Assembly: GCF_004005495.1 (NCBI RefSeq)
Contig: NZ_RZYA01000001.1
Coordinates: 682,001 to 746,000, forward strand
DNA: 64,000 nucleotides
Direction: 5' to 3'
Source of the DNA: Streptomyces antnestii
Lineage (GTDB): Bacteria; Actinomycetota; Actinomycetes; Streptomycetales; Streptomycetaceae
A program made the position numbers and the translations under genes. This document shows, piece after piece, positions 33,987 through 42,965 of this stretch (the first letter of the stretch is position 1; each line of letters begins with the position of its first letter). The notes beneath the pieces are model-generated. The model did not search any database and had not been told where the DNA came from. It saw only the letters and a list, made by a program, of their open reading frames with translations.

Positions 33987-35318
33987 GTGAGACGCAAACT
34001 CGTCGCAGACGAGAAGATGGGGCGGCGAGCGGGAATTGCCGCATTCATCGGAACCACCATCGAGTGGTACGACTTCTATATATTCGGGACCGCGTCGGCG
34101 ATTGTTCTCGGGAAACTCTTCTTCCCCGAGGTGTCACCCGCCGTCGGCGTGCTCGCGTCCTTCGCGACGTTCTGGATCGGCTTCGTCGCCCGTCCCCTCG
34201 GCAGCATCGTCTTCGGGCACCTGGGCGACCGCATCGGCCGTAAGAACACCCTCATCGCGACGCTCCTCCTCATGGGTGTCGCCACCGCCGGCATGGGCCT
34301 GCTGCCCACGTACCACGCCGTCGGCGTCCTGGCCCCGGTCCTGCTCGTCCTGCTGCGCGTCGTGCAGGGCGTCGCCGTGGGCGGAGAATGGGGCGGAGCC
34401 GTACTCATCGCGACCGAGCACACCGAGCGGCGCCGCGGGTTCCTCTTCGGCGCCTTCGCCCAGCAGGGCTCGCCCACCGGCCAGATCCTCGCCGTCCTCG
34501 CCTTCACCGCCGTCTCGCAGCTTCCCGACGCCGCCTTCGTGACGTGGGGCTGGCGCCTGCCCTTCCTCGCCTCCGCGCTGCTCGTGATCGTCGGCCTGAT
34601 CGTGCGCATGCGCATCCAGGAATCCCCCGAGCTGCTGCGGCTCAAGGAGACGGACCAGGTCGCACGGCTGCCCCTCGTCGAGCTGCTGCGCACCCACAGA
34701 ACGACGGTCGCGCTCGGGCTCGCCGCCTCCGTCGTCGCGTACGTCGCCTCATACCTGAAGAACACCTTCGCCCTGTCGTGGGCCACCAACGACCTCGGCA
34801 TGTCCCGCGACAGCATGCTCACGATCATCCTGCTCGCCACGGTCGCGCAGTTCGTCGCCCAGCCCTTCGGCGCCGTCCTCGGCAGCCGCTGGAACACCCG
34901 CAAGGTCGTCACCGTCCTGCTGATCCTCGAGATCCCGGCCATGCCTCTGCTGTTCTGGCTGATCTCGACCCGCAGCTTCGGTCTCACCCTGCTCGGCATG
35001 GTCATCGCGACGCTGCCGCACGTCATGTTCTACGCACTCCTCGCGGGCATGCTCGCCCAGGCGTTCCCCGCCCGCGTCCGCTACACCGGCATCTCGGTGT
35101 CGTACTCCGCGGCCGGGATGCTCTTCGGCGGCGGCACGCCTCTCATCGGGCAGGCGCTGCTCACCGCCACCGGATCGATCGTGCCCGTCGTGGCCTTCGC
35201 CGTCCTGATGGTGCTGCTCTCGCTCTTCGGTGCCCGCGCCCTGCTCGCGCGCACCGCGGCAGCCGAGGGGCGGGACGCCACCGCGGCGGGCGCCACGCAA
35301 CAGCCCGCCGCGCTCTGA
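33987..35318 (+). CDS. MHS-family MFS metabolite:H+ symporter
   Basis: A 443-residue transporter of the metabolite:H+ symporter group (ProP/KgtP-like). The first helix carries the family motif TIEWYDFYIFGTASAIVLGK; the loop 2-3 motif is GHLGDRIGRKN; GVAVGGEWGGAVLIATEH is the helix 4-5 signature. The GTG at 33987 is ten bases after AAGGAG; an in-frame GTG at 33978 is too close to that site. It leads the plus-strand CoA operon and probably imports its carboxylate substrate. Confidence 0.9.
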   Translation: MRRKLVADEKMGRRAGIAAFIGTTIEWYDFYIFGTASAIVLGKLFFPEVSPAVGVLASFATFWIGFVARPLGSIVFGHLGDRIGRKNTLIATLLLMGVATAGMGLLPTYHAVGVLAPVLLVLLRVVQGVAVGGEWGGAVLIATEHTERRRGFLFGAFAQQGSPTGQILAVLAFTAVSQLPDAAFVTWGWRLPFLASALLVIVGLIVRMRIQESPELLRLKETDQVARLPLVELLRTHRTTVALGLAASVVAYVASYLKNTFALSWATNDLGMSRDSMLTIILLATVAQFVAQPFGAVLGSRWNTRKVVTVLLILEIPAMPLLFWLISTRSFGLTLLGMVIATLPHVMFYALLAGMLAQAFPARVRYTGISVSYSAAGMLFGGGTPLIGQALLTATGSIVPVVAFAVLMVLLSLFGARALLARTAAAEGRDATAAGATQQPAAL

Positions 35319-35418
35319 CGATCAGTCAAGTACCGGGTGGGACATCCCCCGACTCCGGCCCCGGCCCCGATCCTGCCCCCGACCCTGACCCTGACCCCGA
35401 CATGAGGGAGACACAGCC

Positions 35419-36567
35419 ATGGACTCCGATGTCTTCGAGGACATCCTGCGCACCGTGAAGGACTTCGTCCGCGGCGAGGTCGTGCCGCTGGAGGAGGAGA
35501 TCGAACGGAGCGACGCGATACCGGAGCGCCTGCGGCGCGGAGCCGCCGACATGGGCCTGTTCGGCTGGGCGCTGCCCGAGGAGCACGGCGGACTCGGCCT
35601 CGACATGCGCCAGGACGTGCGCCTCGCCATCGAACTCGGCTGGACCACACCGGCGTTCCGCTCCATGCTCGGCACCAACAACGGCATCGCGGGCAAGGCC
35701 CTGGTGAACTTCGGCACCCCCGAGCAGCAGAAGCGCTGGCTGCCCGCGCTCGCCGCCGGTTCGGCGGTCGCCTCGTTCGCGCTCACCGAGGACGGCGCGG
35801 GCTCGGATCCCAGCGGCGTCCGCACCCGTGCCGTCCGTGAGGGCGACAGCTGGGTCCTCTCCGGGGCCAAGCGGTTCATCACCAACGCTGACCACGCCGA
35901 CCTGTTCGTCGTCTTCGCCAGGACCGACCCCGACGCCGAGGCCCACCGCGGGATCTCCGCCTTCCTCGTGGAGAGCACGGCACCGGGCGTCCGCGTCGGC
36001 CCGCCCGACCGCAAGATGGGCCAGCGCGGCGCCCACACCGCGCCCGTCTACTTCGACGACGCGCGGGTCCCCGCCGACGCCGTACTCGGCGGCGAGCCCG
36101 GCACCGGTTTCCGTGCCGCCATGGCATCGCTCACGCGCGGCCGGCTGCACATCGCCGCCCTGTGTGTCGGCCTCGCCGCCCGCGCACTCGACGAGGCCGT
36201 GCGGTACGCCGCCACCGCCGAACAGGGCGGCGAGTCCATCGGCCGCTTCCAGCTAGTCCAGGAACTGCTCGCCGAGTCGCACGCCGAACTCCTCGCGGGC
36301 CGCTCCCTCGTGCTCGCCGCCGCCGAGGCGTTCGACGACGGCACCGACACCCGCATGGGGCCCTCCAGCGCCAAGCTGTTCTGCAGCGAGATGGTGTGCC
36401 GGGTCGTCGACCGGGCCGTACAAGTGCACGGCGGCAGCGGCTACATGAGCGACTCGACCGTCGAGCGCCTCTACCGCGACGCGCGCCTCTTCCGGATCTA
36501 CGAGGGCACGAGCGAGATCCAGAAGCTCATCATCGGCAAGGGACTGCTGCGGGAGGCCCGGGCATGA
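35419..36567 (+). CDS. acyl-CoA dehydrogenase
   Basis: A 382-residue FAD enzyme. ALTEDGAGSDPSGVRTRAV and LSGAKRFITNADHADLF are the flavin-binding signatures, and QVHGGSGYMSDSTVERLYRDAR the C-terminal loop. It is the first catabolic gene after the MHS transporter, preceded by a C-rich, low-complexity 100-bp leader (35319-35418). Its stop overlaps the acyl-CoA synthetase start by 4 bp. The substrate is unknown. Confidence 0.9.
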   Translation: MDSDVFEDILRTVKDFVRGEVVPLEEEIERSDAIPERLRRGAADMGLFGWALPEEHGGLGLDMRQDVRLAIELGWTTPAFRSMLGTNNGIAGKALVNFGTPEQQKRWLPALAAGSAVASFALTEDGAGSDPSGVRTRAVREGDSWVLSGAKRFITNADHADLFVVFARTDPDAEAHRGISAFLVESTAPGVRVGPPDRKMGQRGAHTAPVYFDDARVPADAVLGGEPGTGFRAAMASLTRGRLHIAALCVGLAARALDEAVRYAATAEQGGESIGRFQLVQELLAESHAELLAGRSLVLAAAEAFDDGTDTRMGPSSAKLFCSEMVCRVVDRAVQVHGGSGYMSDSTVERLYRDARLFRIYEGTSEIQKLIIGKGLLREARA

Positions 36568-38732
36568 GCGACCCGCGACCGCCCCGCACCGACCTCGTTG
36601 ACATCCTGCTCCACCCACGCTCCATCGCCGTGCTCGGCGCCTCCGACAACCCCCGCAAACTGTCCGGCCGCCCCGTCGACTACCTCAAGCGCTTCGGGTA
36701 CGCGGGCCGCATCCTGCCCGTCAACTCCCGCCGCGCCACCGTCCAGGGCCTGCCCGCCCACCCCACCCTCGACGCGATCGACGGCGACATCGACCTCGCG
36801 ATGGTCATGCTCGACGCCGCCCACGCGGCGGACGGCGTACGGGCCTGCGGGCGGCGCGGCATCCGGGCCGCGATCGTCGCCGCCGCCGGCTACGCCGAGA
36901 CCGGCGAACAAGGCGCCCTGTTGCAGCGGGAGTTGAAGGCCGCCGCCGAGGAGAGCGGCGTCCGCGTCCTCGGCCCGAACTGCCTCGGCCTGATCAGCGT
37001 CCACGACCGGGCCGTGCCCACCTTCACCTCCGCGCTCGACGAGGACATCGAACTGCGCCCGGGCCCCGTCGCGTTCGTCAGCCAGAGCGGCGCCTTCGGC
37101 TCGTTCATCTTCAGCGAGGCACGCCAGTACGGCATCGGCCTCGCCCACTACGTCAACACCGGCAACGAGGTGGACATCTCGGTGTCCGAACTCCTCGGCG
37201 CGTTCGCCGCCACCGACGAGTCCACGGTCCTCCTCGCCTACCTCGAAGGCGTCAGCGACGGCCCCGGCCTGCTCGACGCGGCCCGCGCCGCGCACGCCGC
37301 CGACAAGCCCGTCATCGCGGTGAAGGTGGGCCGCTCCGCCGCCGGGGCCCGCGCCGCCCAGTCGCACACCGCGTCCCTGGCCGGCGAGGACCGTGTATTC
37401 GACGGCGCGGCACGGCAGTTCGGCCTCACCAGGGTCAGTGGCGTCGAACCCATGCTGGACGCCGCCCAGCTCTTCGCCACCGGCCGCCGCACCCGGGGCC
37501 GCCGCCTCACCACCCTCTCCCTGTCCGGCGGCGCCGGGGTCCTCATGGCCGACGAGGCCGCCACCCGCGGCATCACCGTCGACCCCTGGGACGACGAGTG
37601 GCAGCGGCGCATGGCCGACGTCATCCCGCCGTTCGGCTCGGCCCGCAACCCCGTCGACCTGACCGCCGCCCTCGTCAGCGAACCCGACATGCTGCGCCGC
37701 GCCCTCGACGTCGCCCTCCAGCACCCCGGCACCGACATGATCGGCGTCCTCCTCGGCAACGCCGATGGCGACGTCGACGAGCTGACCGACGCCATCGCCA
37801 AGGCACACGGCGCCACCGAACAACCCCTCGTCGTCGTCTGGACCGGCGGCAGCGGCCGGGCGCGGCAGCGCCTGCGCGAACTCGGCGTCCCCTGCTACAG
37901 CGACCCCGGCCGGGCCGCCGCGGCCCTCGGACACCTAGCCGACTTCAGCCTCCGCCCGCCCCTGCCCACGGGAGAACGCCCCGAGGGCACGGACCCGCGG
38001 GCCGCCCGCGCGATCGTCGCCGAGGCCCGCGCCCAGGGCCGCACCCGGCTCGACGAGTACGACTCGGCGCGGCTCATCGCGGCCTATGGCCTCCACTCCG
38101 CGCCCGCCCGCACGGCCCGCGACCCCGAGGAGGCGGTCCGTGCCGCGGCGGACCTCGAAGGCCCCTTCGCCGTCAAGCTGCTCTCCGCCGACGTCTCCCA
38201 CAAGAGCGACATGGGCGGCGTACGGCTCGGCCTGAGGACGCCGGACGACGTGCGCGAGGCCGCCCGGAGCGTCCTCGGCGCCGCGGGCCGCGCGGGCGTC
38301 GCCGATGCCCGGCTCCTCGTGCAGCGCATGGCGGGCGGCGACCGCACCGAGCTGATCCTGGGCGTCCAGCGCGACGCGGCCTTCGGGCCCGTCGTCGTCG
38401 CCGGGTTCGGCGGCGTCCTCGTCGACGTACTCGACGACAGCCAGGTCGCCGTGGCCCCCGTCGACCACGCAGGGGCGGAGCGCATGCTGCGCTCGCTGCG
38501 CGCGGCGGCCGTGCTCGACGGGGTGCGCGGCGCGCCGCCGCGCGACGTCGACGCGGCGGCCGACGCGATCGTCCGCCTCTCCTGGCTGGCCACCGACCTC
38601 GCCGACGACCTCCTCGAACTCGACGTGAACCCGCTCCTGTGCGGCGCGGCCGGCGACGGCGCCATCGCCGTGGACTGCCTCGCACTGCTGAGCGCGCCTT
38701 TCAGCACGCCGTCGGAACAGGAAGCACGATGA
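36564..38732 (+). CDS. ADP-forming acyl-CoA synthetase, fused alpha/beta
   Basis: A 722-residue NDP-forming acyl-CoA synthetase. Order of domains: CoA-binding Rossmann fold (SIAVLGASDNPRKLSGRPV), succinyl-CoA-ligase-like domain (GPNCLGLISVHDRA, SQSGAFGSFIFSEARQYGIG), phospho-His loop AAQSHTASLAGEDRVF, then a C-terminal ATP-grasp domain (PFAVKLLSADVSHKSDMGG). The enzyme activates a carboxylate with ATP to acyl-CoA and ADP. It is coupled by 4-bp overlaps to the dehydrogenase before and the DUF35 gene after. The far upstream open frame is non-coding. Confidence 0.9.
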   Translation: MSDPRPPRTDLVDILLHPRSIAVLGASDNPRKLSGRPVDYLKRFGYAGRILPVNSRRATVQGLPAHPTLDAIDGDIDLAMVMLDAAHAADGVRACGRRGIRAAIVAAAGYAETGEQGALLQRELKAAAEESGVRVLGPNCLGLISVHDRAVPTFTSALDEDIELRPGPVAFVSQSGAFGSFIFSEARQYGIGLAHYVNTGNEVDISVSELLGAFAATDESTVLLAYLEGVSDGPGLLDAARAAHAADKPVIAVKVGRSAAGARAAQSHTASLAGEDRVFDGAARQFGLTRVSGVEPMLDAAQLFATGRRTRGRRLTTLSLSGGAGVLMADEAATRGITVDPWDDEWQRRMADVIPPFGSARNPVDLTAALVSEPDMLRRALDVALQHPGTDMIGVLLGNADGDVDELTDAIAKAHGATEQPLVVVWTGGSGRARQRLRELGVPCYSDPGRAAAALGHLADFSLRPPLPTGERPEGTDPRAARAIVAEARAQGRTRLDEYDSARLIAAYGLHSAPARTARDPEEAVRAAADLEGPFAVKLLSADVSHKSDMGGVRLGLRTPDDVREAARSVLGAAGRAGVADARLLVQRMAGGDRTELILGVQRDAAFGPVVVAGFGGVLVDVLDDSQVAVAPVDHAGAERMLRSLRAAAVLDGVRGAPPRDVDAAADAIVRLSWLATDLADDLLELDVNPLLCGAAGDGAIAVDCLALLSAPFSTPSEQEAR

Positions 38733-39154
38733 ACTCTCACGAAGCTCCGGAACTATCCCCCGCTCTGGCCCACCGCGCCGGCCTGAGCCGCGGCGAACTC
38801 CGCTACCAGCGCTGCGCGCCCTGCTCCGCCGCCGTGTTCCCGCCCCGCACGCTGTGCCCGGACTGCGGTTCCCTGAGCCTGAGTTGGCAGCGCAGCACCG
38901 GCATCGGCACCGTCTACGCGACCACGGTCGTACGAGGCCGTGACGGCGCGCACAACGTCGTCCTCGTCGACCTCGACGACGGCTTCCGCATGATGTCGCG
39001 CGTCGAGGGCCCCGCGCCGGAGGACGTCGCGATCGGCGACCGCGTCCGGTTCCGTACGACCGCTGACGCCGAGACCGCCGACGGAGACACCCCTGACGGC
39101 GAGACCGCTGACGGCAACACCGCCGTCTTCGTACCCGAGGAGGATGTCCGATGA
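38729..39154 (+). CDS. DUF35 OB-fold/zinc-ribbon protein
   Basis: A 141-residue protein of the DUF35 family. The rubredoxin-like zinc knuckle has Cys in RCAPCSAAVFPP and LCPDCGS, followed by the OB fold (GIGTVYATTVVRG to VDLDDGFRMMSRVEG). An acidic repetitive tail (ADGDTPDGETADGNTA) is atypical. DUF35 proteins are obligate partners of thiolase-like enzymes, such as the Ltp2 retro-aldolase, and here the thiolase-like gene follows with a 4-bp overlap. The long open frame upstream is a shadow of the synthetase gene. Confidence 0.88.
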   Translation: MNSHEAPELSPALAHRAGLSRGELRYQRCAPCSAAVFPPRTLCPDCGSLSLSWQRSTGIGTVYATTVVRGRDGAHNVVLVDLDDGFRMMSRVEGPAPEDVAIGDRVRFRTTADAETADGDTPDGETADGNTAVFVPEEDVR

Positions 39155-40308
39155 CGCAGTCACTGCGCGGCAGGGCCGCCGTCGTCGGGGTGGCCGAGTC
39201 CGACCTCGGCGAGGTCGCCCCCGGCCTCACCCACCTCGACCTGATCGGCCAGGCCACCGCCCGCGCCCTCGCCGACGCCGGCATCGCCAAGTCCGAGGTC
39301 GACGGTCTCTTCACCGCCTCCTCGTACCTGCCGATGGCCGCCATGGACACCGCCGAGTACCTCGGCATCCGCCCCCGCCACCTCGACGGCACCAACATCG
39401 GCGGCAGCTCCTTCGTCTCCCACCTGCTGCACGCGGCCGCCGCGATCGAACAGGGCCTGTGCAGCACCGCGTTGATCGTGTACGGCAGCACCCAGCGCTC
39501 CGACGGCGGCCGCCTCATCTCCCCGACCCGGCCCGACCCCTACGAGGAGCCGTACGGCCCCCGCTACCCGCTCAGCATGTACGCGCTCGCCACGTCCCGG
39601 CACATGTACGAGTACGGCACCACGCGGGAGCAACTGGCCGACGTGGCCGTGGCGGCGCGCGCGTGGGCGCAGCTCAACCCGGCCGCGTTCGAACGCAAGC
39701 CCCTCACGCGCGAGGACGTCCTCGGCTCCCGCATGATCAGCGACCCGCTGACCGTGCGGGACTGCTGCCTCGTCACCGACGGCGGCGGCGCCCTCGTCGT
39801 CACCTCCGCCGAACGCGCACGCGACCTCGCCTCCGAGCCCGCCTATCTGCTCGGCGGGGGCGAAGCCACCTGGCACCGCAACATCTCGCGGATGCCCGAC
39901 CTCACCTTGACGGCGGCCACCGAATCCGGGCGCCGCGCCTTCGAGACGGCGGGCCTGACCCCGGCCGACGTGGACGTCGTCGAGCTGTACGACGCGTTCA
40001 CCATCAACCCGGTCCTGTTCCTGGAGGACCTCGGGTTCTGCGCCAAGGGTGAGGGCGGTCCCTTCGTCGCCGACGGCGGCATCGCGCCCGGCGGCCGGCT
40101 CCCCGTCAACACCAACGGCGGCGGCCTCTCGTACGGCCACCCCGGCATGTACGGCATCTTCACCGTCATCGAAGCGGTACGCCAACTGCGCGGCGACTGC
40201 GACGAGCGCCAGGTCGACGGCGCGCGCGTCGCCCTCGCCCACGGCAACGGAGGTGTCCTCTCCAGCCAGGTCACCGCCCTGCTCGGCACCGCCGACGCCC
40301 TCAACTGA
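39151..40308 (+). CDS. thiolase-like (Ltp/SCPx-type) protein lacking the nucleophile Cys
   Basis: A 385-residue thiolase-fold protein. Where true thiolases have the acylated Cys, this one reads [14 protein letters not shown], and the C-terminal Cys-X-Gly is replaced by [11 protein letters not shown]. It therefore cannot work as a Claisen thiolase. Paired with DUF35 it fits the Ltp2-type retro-aldolases that cleave beta-hydroxyacyl-CoA; Tyr residues in ELYDAF and GGLSYGHP are candidate catalytic groups by analogy. Its place after a dehydrogenase and acyl-CoA synthetase supports side-chain shortening of a branched or ring-bearing acid. Confidence 0.86.
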   Translation: MTQSLRGRAAVVGVAESDLGEVAPGLTHLDLIGQATARALADAGIAKSEVDGLFTASSYLPMAAMDTAEYLGIRPRHLDGTNIGGSSFVSHLLHAAAAIEQGLCSTALIVYGSTQRSDGGRLISPTRPDPYEEPYGPRYPLSMYALATSRHMYEYGTTREQLADVAVAARAWAQLNPAAFERKPLTREDVLGSRMISDPLTVRDCCLVTDGGGALVVTSAERARDLASEPAYLLGGGEATWHRNISRMPDLTLTAATESGRRAFETAGLTPADVDVVELYDAFTINPVLFLEDLGFCAKGEGGPFVADGGIAPGGRLPVNTNGGGLSYGHPGMYGIFTVIEAVRQLRGDCDERQVDGARVALAHGNGGVLSSQVTALLGTADALN

Positions 40309-40331
40309 CGTATCCCACAAGGAGATTCACC

Positions 40332-41069
40332 ATGCTGCACGGCAGGACCGCCCTCGTCACCGGGGCCGCCAAGGGGATCGGCCTCGCCATCGCCACCGCC
40401 TTCCGCACACACGGCGCGCGCGTCGTCATCGCCGACATCGACGGGCCCGCCGCCGAGGCGAGTGCCCGCGCCCTGGACGCCACCGGAACCCAGGTCGCCG
40501 CCGTCACCTGCGACGTCACCGACGCCGACGCGGTGCGGGCCGCCGTGCGCGAGTGCGTGGACCGGTTCGGCTCCCTCGACGTGATGGTCAACAACGCGGG
40601 CATCACGCGTGACGCCACCCTGCGCAAGATGTCCGAGGACGACTTCGACGCCGTCGTCGACGTCCACCTCAAGGGGGCCTGGCTGGGCACCCGCGCCGCC
40701 GCCGAGGTCATGCGCGAGCAGGGCAGCGGCTCCATCGTCAACATCTCGTCGATCTCCGGCAAGGTCGGCATGATCGGCCAGACCAACTACAGCGCCGCCA
40801 AGGCCGGTCTCGTCGGCCTCACCAAGGCCGCCGCGAAGGAACTCGCCCACCGGGGCGTACGCGTCAACGCCGTCCAGCCCGGCCTGATCCGCACCGAGAT
40901 GACCGAGTCCCTGCGCGAGGACATCTGGAACGCGAAGCTCGCCGAGGTCCCGATGCGCCGCGCCGGCGAACCGGAGGAGGTCGCCGGCACGGTCCTGTTC
41001 CTCGCCTCCGACCTGTCGTCGTACACGACAGGCTGCGTGCTGGAGGTGGCGGGCGGGCGCTTCATCTGA
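40332..41069 (+). CDS. short-chain dehydrogenase/reductase (FabG-like)
   Basis: A 245-residue classical SDR. Cofactor motif [16 protein letters not shown], catalytic Ser in VNISSISG, and YSAAKAG are all present. The ATG at 40332 has AAGGAG seven bases upstream. As the last gene of the CoA operon it probably oxidises a beta-hydroxyacyl-CoA or reduces the aldehyde/ketone released by the thiolase-like/DUF35 pair. Confidence 0.9.
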   Translation: MLHGRTALVTGAAKGIGLAIATAFRTHGARVVIADIDGPAAEASARALDATGTQVAAVTCDVTDADAVRAAVRECVDRFGSLDVMVNNAGITRDATLRKMSEDDFDAVVDVHLKGAWLGTRAAAEVMREQGSGSIVNISSISGKVGMIGQTNYSAAKAGLVGLTKAAAKELAHRGVRVNAVQPGLIRTEMTESLREDIWNAKLAEVPMRRAGEPEEVAGTVLFLASDLSSYTTGCVLEVAGGRFI

Positions 41070-41116
41070 CGCTGGCGGGATCTGACGCGGGGCGGGCGGG
41101 GCTTTCGCCCTTGGAG

Positions 41117-41146
41117 CATCGCCCCTGGATCATCGCCCCTGGATCA
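41117..41146. repeat. two 14-bp tandem repeats at the MinD-like gene end
   Basis: CATCGCCCCTGGAT occurs twice in direct succession, ending in the stop codon region of the MinD-like gene, in the short gap to the converging SDR gene. No function is apparent. Confidence 0.7.
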
Positions 41147-42844
41147 GGGCTGCCGGGCGGCGCGCTGCACGGCCTCGGCCGCGAGCCGGGCGGCCGCGCG
41201 GCGCGTCGCGTCCGACAGGAGCTCCGCCTGGATCGGGCCCCCCGCGGCCAGATGCCGGTCGTACGGCAGGTGCACGACGGCGACCCCCGCCTCCCGCAGG
41301 TGCGCCGTCGCCGCCTTCAGGTCGAGCGTCATGTGCGGCGCGCTCGACGTGAGCGCGACGACCGTACTGGCCAGGGCCGCCTTCGGCAGTCGCGCGAGCC
41401 AGTCGAGCACCACGCGCGTGCCGCCCACGCCCTCCACCGTCATCGGGGCGACGACCACGCGCGCGTGCGCGGTGTCCATCGCCGTACGCGCCACTTCGCC
41501 CGGCAGCGTCTCGCAGTCCACGACCGTCATGGCGAAGTACCGCCGCAGCGCGAGCGACACGGTCCGGTACGTCCGGATGTCCAGCGGCGCGCCCACCCGG
41601 CCCTGGCTCGCGGGCAGCAGCCAGCCGCCGCCGGTGACCGGCACGAGATAGCCGGTGACATCGGTGATCTGCATCTTCGGGGTGAGGATCTGCGCGAGAT
41701 CGGGGCACGACCAGCGCACGGACTCGGCGCCGAGCCGCACGGGCAGCGTGCCGAGCGCGGCGTCCGCCTCAAGGGCGAGGACCGGGTCGTGACGGTAGTG
41801 GTTGAGGGTGCGGGACAGGAGAGCGGACACGGTGGTCTTGCCGACGCCGCCGCGGATCGACGTCACGGCGACGACCCGGCCGTTGGTCACGGGCTGCTGG
41901 ATCTCACGGGCGAGCCGCGCCTCGTCGGAGCCGTCGAGGGAGGCGGTGAGCCGCCGCAGCGAACGCCCGGTGCGCCGGGCCACGGTGTCCCCGTGCTGAG
42001 CCCGCCCGACGGACCCTGCGAGCCGTGGATCGACGGTGGGCACGGACTCGGGGGTGAACGCGGGCAGCGGAGCATTGCGCATCCGCGCGGGAACCGGAAG
42101 CGGGGCCTGGGGCTGCGGGAGGGCCGGCGTGTACGGCGCGGGGAGCCCGGCGGGCGCCGGACCGGGGGCGGCGGGCACGTAGGGCGCCGGCAGCCCGGTG
42201 AGGGGCGGGGCGGGGGGCTGGTGCGGAGGCGGCGGCGCGTCGACGGGCGGGGCGTACGGGGGAGAGGGAGGGGCCGGGGTGACGGTCGGCTCCGGCGCGG
42301 GTACGGCCTCCGGGACGCCGGCTTCGGGCTTCACGGCGGGTGTCTGAACCGACGGGGGTGAGATCCGGACGGTCGGCGTCTTGGTGAGCAAGGTCGGCTC
42401 ATCGGCGTCGGACGCCTCCGCAACAGCGTCCCCGCTGACGCTCGTCTCCGTCTCCGTCTCCGCCTCCGTGGTCGTCGGAGCAGGCGTCCGCGCCGCCCGG
42501 CTCTCCGCCATGCGCTCGGCCAGCGACGGGGTCCGGCGCGGGGCCGGGGCGGCGGGAAGGGGTTCCGGCGCGGGCGCCGGGTCGTCGTCCGCGTCGAGCG
42601 GCGGTGAGGGCGACGGGCCTGGGCCCGCGTCCGGTGACGGGGCGGTGCCGGTGCGCCGGCGCGGCAGCGGCGCGCGATCGGGGTCGGGCGCCGGAACCGT
42701 GGAGTCAACGGCTGCCGCGGGCGCCACGGCACCCTGAGGAACGGCACCCTGCGCCATCGCCTCCGCGCCTTCCCCGCCCAGCTGCGCCTGGGTCTGCCTG
42801 AGCAGGTCCCGCAGGACGTCGTTCTGCCAGTCACGCTGCGTCAT
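41144..42844 (-). CDS. MinD/ParA-like ATPase with long proline-rich N-terminus
   Basis: A 566-residue protein. Residues 1-45 are a conserved-looking helical start (MTQRDWQNDVLRDLLRQTQA), 45-310 a Pro/Ala/Glu-rich disordered region, and 325-560 the deviant-Walker ATPase (TSIRGGVGKTTVSALLS, with Arg where the signature Lys is usual; VVDCETLPGEVA as Walker B). It resembles the EspI-type ATPases associated with actinobacterial type VII secretion, but no WXG100 or EccC gene is nearby, so the role is open (secretion control, polarity or partitioning). Confidence 0.82.
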   Translation of the reverse strand: MTQRDWQNDVLRDLLRQTQAQLGGEGAEAMAQGAVPQGAVAPAAAVDSTVPAPDPDRAPLPRRRTGTAPSPDAGPGPSPSPPLDADDDPAPAPEPLPAAPAPRRTPSLAERMAESRAARTPAPTTTEAETETETSVSGDAVAEASDADEPTLLTKTPTVRISPPSVQTPAVKPEAGVPEAVPAPEPTVTPAPPSPPYAPPVDAPPPPHQPPAPPLTGLPAPYVPAAPGPAPAGLPAPYTPALPQPQAPLPVPARMRNAPLPAFTPESVPTVDPRLAGSVGRAQHGDTVARRTGRSLRRLTASLDGSDEARLAREIQQPVTNGRVVAVTSIRGGVGKTTVSALLSRTLNHYRHDPVLALEADAALGTLPVRLGAESVRWSCPDLAQILTPKMQITDVTGYLVPVTGGGWLLPASQGRVGAPLDIRTYRTVSLALRRYFAMTVVDCETLPGEVARTAMDTAHARVVVAPMTVEGVGGTRVVLDWLARLPKAALASTVVALTSSAPHMTLDLKAATAHLREAGVAVVHLPYDRHLAAGGPIQAELLSDATRRAAARLAAEAVQRAARQP

Positions 42845-42918
42845 TGCCCGAGCCCTTACGTCGATATCACGCGCTCGAACCTATCACCGGGCCACGGAGG
42901 GGCTGCTCGGCATGCGAA

Positions 42919-42952
42919 GGGGGGCGGGCCCGCGCGAACGGGTCCGCCCCCC
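42919..42952 (-). terminator. hairpin terminator of the GH31 gene
   Basis: GGGGGGCGGGCCCG (42919-42932) pairs with CGGGTCCGCCCCCC (42939-42952) with one G-T wobble and a six-base loop, 14 bp after the GH31 stop. Confidence 0.7.
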
Positions 42953-42965
42953 AGGTGTCAACGGA

